Shown piece by piece: positions 26,835 to 38,836 of a DNA stretch of 64,000 nucleotides. The notes under the pieces were generated by a model. The model was not told the DNA's origin. It made no database searches and saw only the letters and a program-made list of their open reading frames with translations. The DNA is from Ampullaceana balthica (taxonomy: Eukaryota; Mollusca; Gastropoda; Lymnaeidae): contig CALYLW010000055.1 of assembly GCA_944989445.1 (NCBI GenBank), forward strand, positions 997,001-1,061,000, given 5' to 3'. Position numbers and translations under genes: made by a program. Numbering within the stretch: the first letter of the stretch is position 1; every line of letters starts with the position of its first letter.

Positions 26835-28457
26835 TCTCCCATTTCTGGTTTTCAATGCGGGATTCCTTCACTCTACCTTCCGCAAACGTGCTTAAACCGG
26901 GGACGTAGCCGTCCAATGTGTCTTGGCCCCTCTGTCAACTCTCTATACAGCAGATTCTTTGGGCGACCTTCCTCCATTTTCCTCATAACGGCCTATTTAT
27001 ATACTTGACCGCAATGTTTAGTTTCTTCTCGAGGGTTTCCATATTGATCTACTCAGCACATGGTACTTCCCATAAGTTAAGTGGTTCAGGCTTTGGAACA
27101 GTAAACCCGAAAGTGTTCCCATAAGGTATTTTTCAAAACAAAGCAAATCATGCTTCAAATATCAAACGTATCAAATTGAATTACAAAGTGAATTTTAGCT
27201 AGCATCAATCCATGACTTAATAGGTGGGGATAGACGGGATAATGGGCGTGTTAAGTAGTGGATTTTAAAAAGGCGTAGCTGTCAAATATTCATGTGGATC
27301 TTTTTATAATACAAATTATCATAAAACATGGCATAGCAGTCATTACCCTTTTGAAAAAAGGGAGGGGGGACTTTGTCCTACTTTACTAAAGAGACACTGA
27401 TGATAGTGACACATTCCTTTCAATAATGGGGATTTCATAATAGGAGTGAAGAAAACAATCAATCCACATTAATTTTCTCATCAATGTTTTTGGAACCGAT
27501 TATTTTTAAGGAACTCTTCGTTGGTGCTATCAAGAAATACTTAAAGTTAATGGTAAAGTAGTTCATTTAATATTAAACACATTTTATGTGGCTTTCTGAA
27601 TGAATCTTTTATCAACTAAGAACGATAAACATGAAACATTTTCAACGTTAATGAGAAAATTCCACCAGTGAATTTGAGAAATTCCTAGATCAAATTCACA
27701 AGCATATATATGTATTTATATTATATAAATGAATATCCTCACTTTTAAAACGTGCCTTCAACCGTGGCTAACACAAAGAGGTGTATCGTTTTGGTTACCA
27801 CTAAATGGAGCGCGGAAACCGTACACCCTTCAGTCAACCAGAAAGCCACACAAGTTGAGTGGAATTAAAATTGCTTTGAGGTTGTGCAGTTTTCATGCCT
27901 CAACGTCACTCACAGCGGTGATCACAAAGCTGTTTTATACGGCAACATACTTGTACCTCGCTAGAGAAACTGCGGTGACTGCAATGGCTCTTTACACAAA
28001 AAGAAAATCTTATTCAGCTGAACTAAATTTATTTCTTCATTCTTCCATCATTTGAGGCGGATTACGCGTTTTAACATGGTCAAGTGAAGCAACTTCTATA
28101 GTCTTTGTTTTTAATCACAATGTACGAGTACACCATACACAATTTTTTTTTCCATATCGTTGAGTTTAAAAGTTTCGCTTCAAAATATAAGTAGTAGTCT
28201 GCCCTCGTTCATGCCCCGCGCAACAACCATGGTCATGCTCGTAAAATACGTCTCATTCTGGATCTGCTAATTCTAGACATGTGCCCCAACAGAACTTTAG
28301 CTTCACCCTTGAGCAAACAAATACCGTTGCAAATGATTGTGATGAATATGTTGTAGGTATTTAAAACAAAAGTTTACATATTATAAACTAACAGTTTGAA
28401 ACGAGTCAAAACATTCAAACATATCACTATAATGACCAGTATTAAAAATGTGCTGTA
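26835..28457. other. Unassigned stretch with a 108-codon open frame
   Basis: A plus-strand frame at 27729-28055 (108 codons from ATG) is moderately GC-rich but matches no family I recognise and has no clear hydrophobic segment. A (T)n/(A)n-rich background surrounds it. I regard it as unproven. Confidence 0.35.
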
Positions 28458-31400
28458 TCTATACTAATAAAAGGCAAAGCCCTCACTGACTGATTCATCA
28501 CTAATTCTCCAACTTCCCGTGTAGGTAGAAGCATGAAACTTTGGGAAGTTGTCGAGTACCCTCTCACGACAAAAATTGGCGAAAATTGTTTTTAAAATTC
28601 CCGCTCTTGTGGGGCCGGGGGCCCAAAAACGTTTTTTTCCTTATATGGCCTTTATAAAATTTACAAATCACAAATTCTCCTGTTTCTCGAGTAGGCAGAA
28701 GCATGAAACTTTGGGATGTTGTTGAGTACAATCCCGCGATGGTAACGGGAGAAAAAATATTTAAATTATCACTTCCTGGGGGCCGGGGGCCCAAATGAAG
28801 TTTTTTCCTTATATGAACTATATAAAAACTAAAAATCACTATTTCTCCTATTTCCCGTGTAGGTAGAAGCATGAAACACTGGGTAGTTGATAAGCACACT
28901 TCCGCGATGGTAACAAGCGAAAAAAATATTTAAAATAACACTAAATGGGGTCCGGGGGCCCAAACGTAGTTTTTTTCTTATATAAAAAACTGACTTATCA
29001 CTAATTCTCCAACTTCCCGTGTAGGTATTAGCATGAAACTTTGGGAACTTGCTGAGTACACTCTCTCGACGATAATTGGCGAATAGGAATTTTAAAATTC
29101 ACACTGTTGGGGGCCCGGGCCCAAAACCGCTTTTTTTCCTTATATGGACTATGTAAAATATGAAATCACTAATTTTCTCATTTCTCGAGTAGGCAAAAGC
29201 ATGAAACTTTGGGAAGTTGTTGAGTACAAACCAGCGATAGCAACGGGAGGAAAAAAAATTAAATTATCACTTCCTGGGGGCCGGGGGCCCAAATGAAGTT
29301 TTTTCCTTTTATGAGCTATATAAAAACTGAAAATAACAAATTCTCCTATTTCCCGTGTAGGTAGAAGCATGAAACTTGGGGTAGTTGTTGAGTACAATCC
29401 CACGATGGTAACGGGAGAAAAAATATTTAAATTATCACTTCCTGGGGGCCGGGGGCCCAAATGAAGTTTTTTCCTTATATGAGCTATATAAAAACTAATA
29501 ATCACTAATTCTCCTATTTCCCGTGTAGGTGGAAGCATGAAACTTGGAGTAGTTGTTAAGTACACTTCCACGATGGTAACAGGTAAAAACAATATTTAAA
29601 TTATCACTTAATGGGGGCCGGGGGCCCAAATGTTTTTTTCTCAGATAAAATAAACTGACTCATCACTAATTCTCCAACTTTCCGTGTAGGTAGAATCATG
29701 AAACTTTGGGAAGTTGTTGAGTAGCCTCTCGCGACGAAAATTGGCGTAAAAGAATTTACAATTTACACTCATGGGGGGCCGGGGGCCCAAAAAAGTTATT
29801 TTTCCTTATATGGCCTTTATAAAATTTGAACCTCACAAATTCTCCTATTTCCCGAGTAGGCAGAAGCATGAAACTTTGGGAAGTTGTTGAGTACAAACCC
29901 GCAATGGTAACTGGCGAAAAAATAAATAAATTATCACTTCCTAGGGGCCGGGGGCCCAAATGAAGTTTTTTCATTATATGAGCTATATAAAAACTGAAAA
30001 CCACAAATTCTCATATTTCCCATGTAGGTAGAACCATGAAAGACTGGGGGCTTGATAAGTACACTTCCACGATGTTAATAAGTGAAAAACATATTTAAAT
30101 TATCAGTTAATGGGGGCCGGGGGCCGAAATGTAGTTTTTTATATTAAAAACTGACTCATCACTAATTCTCCAACTTTCCGTGTAGGTAGAAGAAGCATGA
30201 AACCTTGGGGAATTGTTAAGTAGCTTCTCGCGACAAAAATTGGCATAAAATAATTTTTAAATTCACACTCATTGGGGCCGGGGGCCCAAAACCATTGTTT
30301 TCCTTATATGGGCAATATTAAAAGTAAAATCACTAATTCTCCTATTTCGCGAGTAGATAGAAGAATGAAACTTTGGGAAGATGTTGAGTACACTTCGGCG
30401 ATATCAACAGGCAAATAAATATTTAAATTTTCAAATACTGGGGTCCGGGGGCCCAAATAAAGTTTTTTTCTTTATGGGAGCTATATAAAAACTGAAAATC
30501 ACAAATTTTTATGTTTCCCGTGTAGGTAGAAGCAAGAAACTCTGAGTAGTGGTAACAAACTAAAACAATATTTAAATTATTACATAGTGGGGGCCGGGGC
30601 CTAAATGTAGTTTTTTCCTGATATGAGCTATATAAAAACTAAAAATCACTAATTCTTCTATTTCCCGTAAAGGTGGAAGCATGAAACTTTGGGCAGTTGT
30701 TAAGTAACATTCCGCAATGGTAACAGGTAAAAAAAAGTATATAAATTATCACTTACTGGGGACCGGGGGCCCAAATTTAGTTTTTTCTAATATTAAAAAC
30801 TGACTCAACACTAATTCTACAACTTCCCGTGAATGTAGAAGCTAAGACTTTGGGAACTTGATTAGTACACTCTTATGACGATAAATGACGAAAAGAAAAT
30901 TTTAAAATTTCACTCATGGGTGACCGGGGCTCCAAAACCGTTTTTTTCCCGCTATATGGGCTATATAAAACTGAATGAACACTAATTCCTCATCTTCCCG
31001 TGTAGGTAGAAGCATGAAACTTTGGAAAGTTGTTCAGTACCCTCCCGCGATGATAACAATCACAACCAAATATAAAATTATTATTCACTAGGGGGCCGGG
31101 GGCCACAATGTAGTTTTTTTCATATATGAGCTACATATAACCGACTCATCATTAAATATCTAACTTCCCGTGTAGTTAGGAGCACGAAACTTTGGGAAGT
31201 TGTTGAGTACCCTCCCGCAATAGTAGCAGACGAAAAAAAATTTAAATTATCAGCTCGATGGGATCACGGGGAGTGTGTCATTTTTTACTTTTCGTTTTTG
31301 TTTTTCTGCGGGACTACGACAGACAGACAGACAAGACGGTGAAGTTAAAATATGTATTATATTCATCATGATCCAGATTGAAATCAATTGGTGTTTTGAA

Positions 31401-31471
31401 TTTGTGTTACGCGGGATGTCAACGGTAACTGAAATCCTAATTTCCGCAGCGGAGCGCGGGGATTTTGCTAG
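28458..31471 (+). mobile_element. Helitron-like element filled with a 165-bp repeat array
   Basis: The left end TCTATACTAATAAAAGGC is preceded by A. The right end is CTAG (31468-31471) followed by T, with the GC-rich CCGCAGCGGAGCGCGG about 10 bases upstream able to form the hairpin expected near a Helitron 3' end. These are the known insertion rules of Helitrons (between A and T). The 3,014-bp interval encodes no Rep/helicase, so it is non-autonomous. A short (ACAG)n tract and a unique 3' segment of about 200 bp follow the array. Confidence 0.7.
28490..31240. repeat. ~165-bp tandem array with A-B-C higher-order structure
   Basis: About 17 units share CCCGTGTAGGTAGAAGCATG, then a variable block, a GGGGGCCGGGGGCCCAAA core, and TTCCTTATATGAGCTATATA. 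Three variants recur in order. A: preceded by ACTGACTCATCAC, with TGTTGAGTACCCTCTCGCGAC. B: CTCGAGTAGGCAGAAGC with GAGTACAAACCCGCGATGG. C: CTGGGTAGTTG with AAGTACACTTCCACGATGG. Reading left to right, unit starts near 28523, 28690, 28855, 29020, 29185, 29355, 29522, 29685, 29850, 30020, 30180, 30348, 30515, 30665, 30825, 30993 and 31165 give ABC ABCC ABC ABCC and A-like units at the end. Confidence 0.85.
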
Positions 31472-32640
31472 TTCTTGTTATAAAGCTAACAGCTCTGACA
31501 AAGCTATATAATGATCCGAATTAACTTTGTGTTGTATTCTTGTCATAAATTTAACAGCTCAGGCAAAGATATAATGCCAAGTTTTAAAGTCATGCTTTAT
31601 TCTAATCAAAATTTTAAAAGTTGAAACACTCAATATAATGTCGAAGTTGTACCAAATATGTCAGCTCAAACAAACTCTGTGTCAACAGCTCACTATCGAT
31701 TTCAATTTAGATGCATTGAGTGTGTCGGGTGAAACGTGTAGGTTAACTTAGAATTTAAGCTAAGGTATTAAAACTAAACATATAGGCGCTTGTATTGCAG
31801 AGCTAATTCAAGATGGCTGATGTGAGACATGAAACTACTTTTAAGAAGTGGACGACGAAAACTGGGTTGGTAGTTAAATGCGCACCCGATATCCCACTTC
31901 ACATGGGCCAAAACCATCATAAAATTGATTTTTTGATTTTTTTTACAACATAATTGCTTTTGACACAAGTGGACAGCACTAGAAGTCAGTCTTTAAATCG
32001 CTATGGAGGCAAAGATCGTTGAAACAAAATTGAAGGAAGTGTAGATAAGATGGTAACATAGTCAATGTATATAATAAAGTTCATGCTAAAAACTGCTTTC
32101 TAAAGTTGAATTTCTCAACGACAAAGGCTACATTTACCCCGAAAATAAATACGTTCATGCCTAATTCGTATTATACTATAAACGTAATGATTACAATTAT
32201 TCCCTGCTCAGTTGTCCCATCTGCGTGCAGTGGCGTTACGTGATAAAATATCCCCGCGAGTTTTCTTTCACCTTCTATCGTCTCAGTGTCAAGTTTGAAC
32301 CCAGTGCCAGAACCTGTGACGACCTCGTCATGTTGTCTCTTTGCGCTCGAGGAGTCTCAACTAAGTTTAAGCAGGACATGATGCGAGGAGCAAGGGAGAT
32401 CGCATACGAGGCCCGTGGTTCGTAAACTCGTCAAAAAGTTTGAGAGCTATTTCCACAAAAATGCCGCAAGAGAGGGAGGATTTGTACGTTGATATGAACA
32501 TTCTCAGGAATATTTAAAATTGATTGAACGCGGAAGTTAAGAATGGGGAAGTTTCAAACAGAGAGTCGGACGAAATTCTGAGTGAAATGCAGCAAAGTGA
32601 TGAGAATGGAAGTAATTTTAAAAATACCTCCAGCACCCAG
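31472..32640. other. Unassigned stretch
   Basis: No recognised element. A GC-richer part at 32225-32480 holds a 66-codon plus-strand frame with no known domain. Confidence 0.4.
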
Positions 32641-32644
32641 TCAA

Positions 32645-33345
32645 TAATTTAGTTAGTTCCTCTCGGGCCGAAGCCGGCACATAGGGCAGAAGTCATGGAT
32701 TTCCATTTACGACGATCCGTCGCCAGTTGTATTAGGTCTTGATTATATCTTAGACCCATGTTTGAGCTTTCTCTTTTGATTGTTCTACGTAGGGTTTCCT
32801 TTGGTCTTCCTTGTTTTCTTTTACCTTTTATTGTCCATATGAAGGCCTGACGGGGCAGTCTTCTCTCGTCCATTCGAAGAACATGACCGATATAATTCCA
32901 AAGTATTCTCCTTATAAAAGTTGACACATATTCTTGGTTGGTTTCTTTTCTTCTTGCTACATTTGATTTAAAATCACTCCATTTTAAATTAAAAATTTGT
33001 CGGAGGCATTTGTTTTCGAAGGCAATTAATTTATTTTCTATAGCTTGAGTGGATTTTCAGCTTTCGCATCCATATGTTAGTACAATGATTACGCAAGAGT
33101 TGAATAGCCTAAGTTTTATGTGTTTGCTTATTGTCTTTGATCTCCAAATATTTGTAAGTTTGTTAAAAGCACTTGACGCCAACGCAATTCGAGTCATTAT
33201 CTCTGATGTTGCATCTTAATCATATGACAATTTTGCTGCCTAAGTAAGTGAAGTTGGTTGCTTTCTCTATGGTTTGGTCATTAAGTATAATATCATTGGG
33301 TTGGTTGGTTAGGACTTTTGTTTTGGTTGTGTTGATTTGAAGACC
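32645..33345 (-). pseudogene. LINE reverse-transcriptase C-terminal fragment
   Basis: Minus-strand conceptual translation gives, in order, GLQINTTKTKVL, ATNFTYLGSKI, a stop and frameshift, RIALASSAFNKLTNIWRS, KLRLFNSCVI...LTYGCES with a stop where Trp is expected, and finally GHVLRMDERRLPRQAF...GKRKQGRPKETLRRTI...DRRKWKSMTSALCAG ending in a genuine stop at about 32649. This is the conserved region downstream of the RT catalytic core in APE-type non-LTR retrotransposons. The copy is 5'-truncated at about 33345 next to an (AAT)n tract and is dead. It belongs to a different family from the LINE at 59-63 kb. Confidence 0.85.
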
Positions 33346-34327
33346 AATAATAATAATAATACATTTTTTTTTCACGTTGGTAAAAGGCATCATTACTAAC
33401 TGTTTCCTCCTTTAAATGCATGATGAATAAATGCATAAGACAAAGCAAGCAGGAGTACCAGTTTTGTTGTGAGTTCTGTAATTATTTTTTTTAAATATTC
33501 AACGCTGAAAAGAATAATGAACTCAAGGAATAGAGTTAAACAAATGATTAAAAGACTGAATGTTAACATCTTTTCGGCATGTGGTTGTAAAGGCGTGTCC
33601 TATATTCTCTGTATTATTTCAATGGGAACATGACAGGCTTATAATAATGCTTATTGATATATTTCCCCCGGAAAGAAGCTTACACAAGTGTAAAAAGGCT
33701 ATAAAGCCGGTTGGAATCGTGGACAAAGCTATTAGGTGAATATGGAAGCGGACCAGAAAAAGACGGGGAAATGTGAAAAAACCCATGGAAACGTCATTGA
33801 CATATGCTTGTCTGCATGGAACGGAAGTGAGACATTTTTTTTCCTATTTTCACTTTGGCGTGGTTCAGTGAAGAGCAAAGATACATTTATAATAGAGGGA
33901 AAGTTAGTGCCTTATTTCATTTATTTCACACTTCAGATGTCATAGACTATAGGCGGTTTAAGTTTAGTTTTAGATCAAAATTCCCTAGTGAAATTGAGGC
34001 AGAATCCGTGACTGCAAGAGACAGCGTCAAACGGTCATGTAGGAATCAGAAATTCTGGATTTTTGCATTTTATAGGGAAAGAACGCTAAACAAGTTTTGA
34101 AGTCAAGAGGACTGCATCGGTGATGATAAATGTTATAACCTCTGATAAGCTAGAGTATCAAGCTGATAACAAGGCAGTGCGGCTTTGAGAAAGTCAAATT
34201 TTAAAAGCTTTAAACTAAAATAATGGTTTAGTAAGTATATAAAATTAAACAAAGTGCTAAAATGACAGGTTCTGCCAACCCAATATGTATGAATAGGTAG
34301 AAGCATCAGCACCCAAACCAAAATAAA

Positions 34328-34650
34328 ATGTCTTCAAGGCCGCTGTGCTCCGAACGTTACAGAAACCACGAAAAATTCGGACAGTTTATCAGCGTCATGA
34401 AAGGTAACTATACTACCTCCACCTTATCAGCCACAAAGCCCTCGGCCAAGCTCAAGTCCCGATGAAACGTAAAGCTCCTTCGGGGCAAAAAGAGACAAGC
34501 CAGAAAAGCCCCAGTTATCAATGTACCAGGAGTTGTCCGATACACCCCGTGGTCCTGCTGGACAAGAACATTTCAAGTCAGAATCAGCCAGATCACCCGC
34601 CATCTGCTCACCTACAGGCAGATTCAGTCTCAGCCTTGAACAGGTGTTTA
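34328..34650 (+). other. GC-richer island with small open frames and splice-like signals
   Basis: An ATG at 34328 opens a 44-codon frame beginning MSSRPLCSERYRNHEKF and ending with TGA at about 34460. A donor-like AAAG|GTAACT occurs at 34402, an acceptor-like pyrimidine run ending in TTATCAG at about 34432, and a donor-like CAG|GTGTTT at about 34646. The reading frames compatible with these signals encode no domain that I know. It may be one or two exons of an unrecognised gene or an old transposon scrap. Confidence 0.2.
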
Positions 34651-37600
34651 CAATGGTCGTGATCGATCCTCAACGGACGAATTATTATTATGTTATCCTT
34701 ATCTGTGCGCGCAGAACGTGTTTAAATGTAGATCATTAGATCAGATAGAGCTGTTGAACTTGGGAGATTATTAATGTAACTACTGATTTTTAAAAATTTC
34801 ATGTTCAATAGTCCCTAACTTTCTAACTTAATATATTTTAACTTTTGTTATTGAGCTCCAATGGGAAATGACTTCGCATTACCAGCGTACTGAAACAATG
34901 GAGTCTTATATATAGCGGAGTATTAATTTGACAGTGCAATTGCAATGCGCAAACAGTGAATTTAAAGTGGAAAAAGTGACATTGTATTTACGACGACAAA
35001 AGAAAAGTGAAGGGCGTTTCGATACAATCGATCGATAGGGAAAAAGAACACATGGCAGATGTGCATAAAAGTTAATAATGGGACAATATAACATTTAAAT
35101 AAAGCAAAAGGGATCAAAGTGAGAAAAGTTCACAGAAAACTTTAGGCTATTATTATCCTAATCGAGTGGCTGTTAGGGCATCTGACCCTCGGTCTAAGTG
35201 TAGGAATTGATATTATTGCATTAACTTTAAGTACGGTGGCATAGATATCATCATTGCTTATCACAAAGACAAAAATTGTTTCGGCAATATTTCTATTACT
35301 TTCGTCTGAAAGAGCTTTTTTAATACAAATGAACTAAATATTAAGTTCATTAGACAATTAATTTAAGTGTAACAGATTAACTTGAAAATATTTTCAGCCA
35401 AATGGGTGCAGAGAATTTTACATTTTTTACATGCTAGGAAAAAGTTTTAAAGAAACTTTACATATTTTTTTATTATCATCATTTTTAATATGAATTGTTA
35501 AAATCAATATTTTCACCACTTTGGCATACGGCTAAAATGTATGTTTAAACGCCTTTACCCACCAGATATTCTATGAAGCGAACGCAATCAACACTACACA
35601 TTGAAGAAAGCGTTGACCTAAAGAAAGATTTTATGTCAACTACGGTTCAACTACCATGTTCCCTCTAAGGTTCGTTGGTCCGTGTGCAAAATAACAAACT
35701 CGTTTGCAAAGTTTGCACGGCATCCATTTTTGTGCTAAATTGTTCACCTCTTAAAAACAAGAATATTATCCTTATCAAAATTTGCTGTGAGGTAATTCTG
35801 CTGCGTGGCGTTGGTCAGACATTGTGTGACCGCGCAGCTTAAAGGGAACATCTTAAAATTAAACCTAAAACATATTTCGAGAAGCAACAAAAATATGTTA
35901 ATGAGAATGAGTTAATGAGGATAGAAATGATCTCACGAGACGCAGCATTCAACTACTGTTTGCCATCTGGATCTCGGCATAAACGTCCAACCCATTCCGC
36001 CCCCTCATCCCATATCGTACAATTAAGACCTGGTGCTACTGTAGCGCTAATGGTGATGATAATGGTATTGTAAGCCTGGGATACGGTTTTTGGTTTATTT
36101 GAATCATCTTTTCTTAATTTTCCCAATAAATCCCTTCCCGCATCACCCTAACCCCCGACCCCCCACTCTTTCTCGAGCAAATATACCGGAGTTCTAGCTC
36201 CTGTCATCAACTCGAATGTGACTTTACATGTCAAACCGAGTTAGGCAATAAAAAAAATAGCGAGAGAGTACGAGTAACAAGAAAACATAACAGCCTAAAC
36301 CACTTCGGAATTTGCGAGATAGAGAGAAAGTCTTTTAAAATAATAGGAGGATAACCATGGTGTAAATTAAATAGTCTGTTTCAATTAATGTTTTTCCCCC
36401 CGATATTTAAGGAATTTTAGTTAATAATTCATAGTTACACTTACACAAAGTATTTTATCTGAAGATTTTAATTTGTTAATAAATATTTTTAAATTATTTT
36501 TTTTTAAAATTATTTTACAAAATTTAAAAAAAAACAAATAAACGCTGAGACATATTTCCGACAAGTAGAGTGTTCTCATATCTCTGTTGACCTTTTAATT
36601 GTTACATTCCTGTGGTAAATTTTAGGCCTACATAACACATTTTTATCAAACTTTTTCTGTTGATGCATTTTTATTTATTTGATTCAACGACTCATTGGTT
36701 TTGTACGTACTTATCCTTTTCTGCTCTTTTCCCCACATTAGTATAAAGGGCACTGGTTGTGTCTATAAATGTCGCTCTCTAGAGTAACACAAATACATTT
36801 TTAAAGACCAGAATGGAAGGTTAGCCAGTCCGACTCTAATCCTGCTATAGAAACATTATTCCAAGTCTGATCTTTGAAAGCTTTCTGCCATTTTTTCCCA
36901 ATTTATGAGCGGATGAAGAGATGTCTCCTTTAAAACCGCTTTAGGCCATAAGCATATAATGACTTTGGCCGGGCACTCAGCTCATCTTCGAGAGTCCGTC
37001 TCTGCGTAAAGCACAAGAGTTGGAGAAAACAAGAATGCAACCGGTTTGAAAGTAGGATGTATTTCACACGAGATCGCAATCCTAGAGACATAGCACTGAG
37101 ACAGGGTGCTCTATAATGGCGCCGGGTTGTCATGTCACATGATCCCGTTTCGCTGCAAATTAAGCCACTTTGGCGCTGTTCAAAAAATGTTCTCACACTG
37201 ATATTTAATGTGTTCAAATATTATTGACATTAAAATTTATTTCCTTTCTGTTCAAAAGCACAACATGCAGATTCAAGTGACATGTTGGGATTCAGTTTGA
37301 TAAAAATCATTTAGAAGTTAATGTCAACATGTGACACAACAATGTAGGGGGAAATTTGTTTCGGCGTACTTTGATGCTGGGTCTCAATAGTTGAAGTAAA
37401 AATTAAAAAATTAACGGTTGGGTTTTAAATGGGTTTGAGATTGTTGACGCCAGATGTTACAAAAGATATGTAGCGCGGATGTGGTATGAAATGCAGACTT
37501 TTTAACAAATGTTTTTGAAGAGAAGATGCGATGAGAAATAGTTCAAGTATACACTTTGAAACAAAAACACTTTATTTTGTTTAGAACAAATTACATGGGA

Positions 37601-38782
37601 ACACATATCTATTTCTATAACATTCCTCTGCACAAAACGTATCGGACAGTTTTCTGGATATACCTCAAATCACCGCAAATCGATGTATGGCTTTGCCAAT
37701 GACTATGCATAGATGTGATCAATTATGTCTGCACAACAGTACGAGTATGATGGATTACAAATGATCAACTATTATTTTTCTTCTTACCTGTCCAGCTACT
37801 GTCCAAACATGTTACAAAATTAGACGATTGCTGTGCTACGCCATTAAGAGTAGCAGCTTCGCATCTAAACTTTTTTCAGGACGCTGTGTATCGTTTGAGC
37901 ATACGATGAAGTTAACGCTCATCACCAAGTATATGCTCATCATTCATGTATTAACACAATCGCGCATGACAAGTGAGTAGATCATTTTCGTTTCTGATTT
38001 CACGTTAACATGGTTCAGTGACGAACTAAAATAGGTTTATTTAATGGAGAAAGAAGTGGCTTTTCTAAAAGCTTACAATGGAGAAGCTATTCATGTATAT
38101 AGTAATAATCAACGTCGGGGGTGTAGTTCTTTGTATGTATCTGTAATGTAATTATCATGTATCTATCATGAAATTGGTTGAAAACGGGGTAACAATTTGA
38201 GAACTAAAAATAAAATTATTTAAAAAAACTATACTATACAAGAACATCCACGAAACAATAATAAAGGTTCAGTAAAAAGACCCACTTTTAAGCAAGTGTG
38301 TAAACTTTCGAGTACCGTAGCTGTGATCTGTGGCTTTATTTCCAGCATCGACCTGGAAGTTCATTTATAATTTAGCGTGTTAAGTTGGTAAAGACTTAGT
38401 GTTTGTCAGGCCCACGTTTAGAGGTCTAAACGTGCTGCACGAGACGAATGAAGCATCGTCACAGACATCACTAAACGTTGGTTATTATAGTACGTCACCC
38501 ACCAAAAAGTTCAACTTCTAGTCATTGAAGACACATAGTGCACGCATAATTACATCGGAAAAAGAGCGGCGAAAAAGTAAAGATTTAACAAAAATTTAAT
38601 GTTTTTTTAAACCTCATAGAAATAAACTAAATAAACCACGCCCCGTAAGGCGACAAGACGATTAGCCAAATGGGGTTAAAATTAGACTGCTATTTCGACA
38701 TAAACAGCAATCAGCCTAGGCACACCCGGGTGTTCAAAAATGTATGCAACTTTTATTTACTTGTAGCATCCTATGGCTAAAG

Positions 38783-38836
38783 GGCTCGCGGCAATCACGT
38801 GCTAAACATTGTTTAGTGCTTGTTGTGCCGCGGGCC
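38783..38836. other. Strong hairpin, pre-miRNA-sized
   Basis: GGCTCGCGGCA pairs fully (one G-T) with TGCCGCGGGCC, and an imperfect inner stem (GTGCTAAA with TTTAGTGC and neighbours) continues to a loop of about six bases. Total paired length is about 22-24 bp in 54 nt. I recognise no conserved miRNA seed in it. It could be a hairpin RNA, a terminator-like structure or a fragment of a foldback element. Confidence 0.3.

Noticed and set aside
27729..28055. 108-codon plus-strand frame as a gene
   Set aside because: No recognisable domain, start context, splice or repeat support; kept only as an unproven open frame.
35160..35215. tRNA-like string near GAGTGGCTGTTAGGGC as a SINE
   Set aside because: Box B cannot be recognised; too decayed to call.
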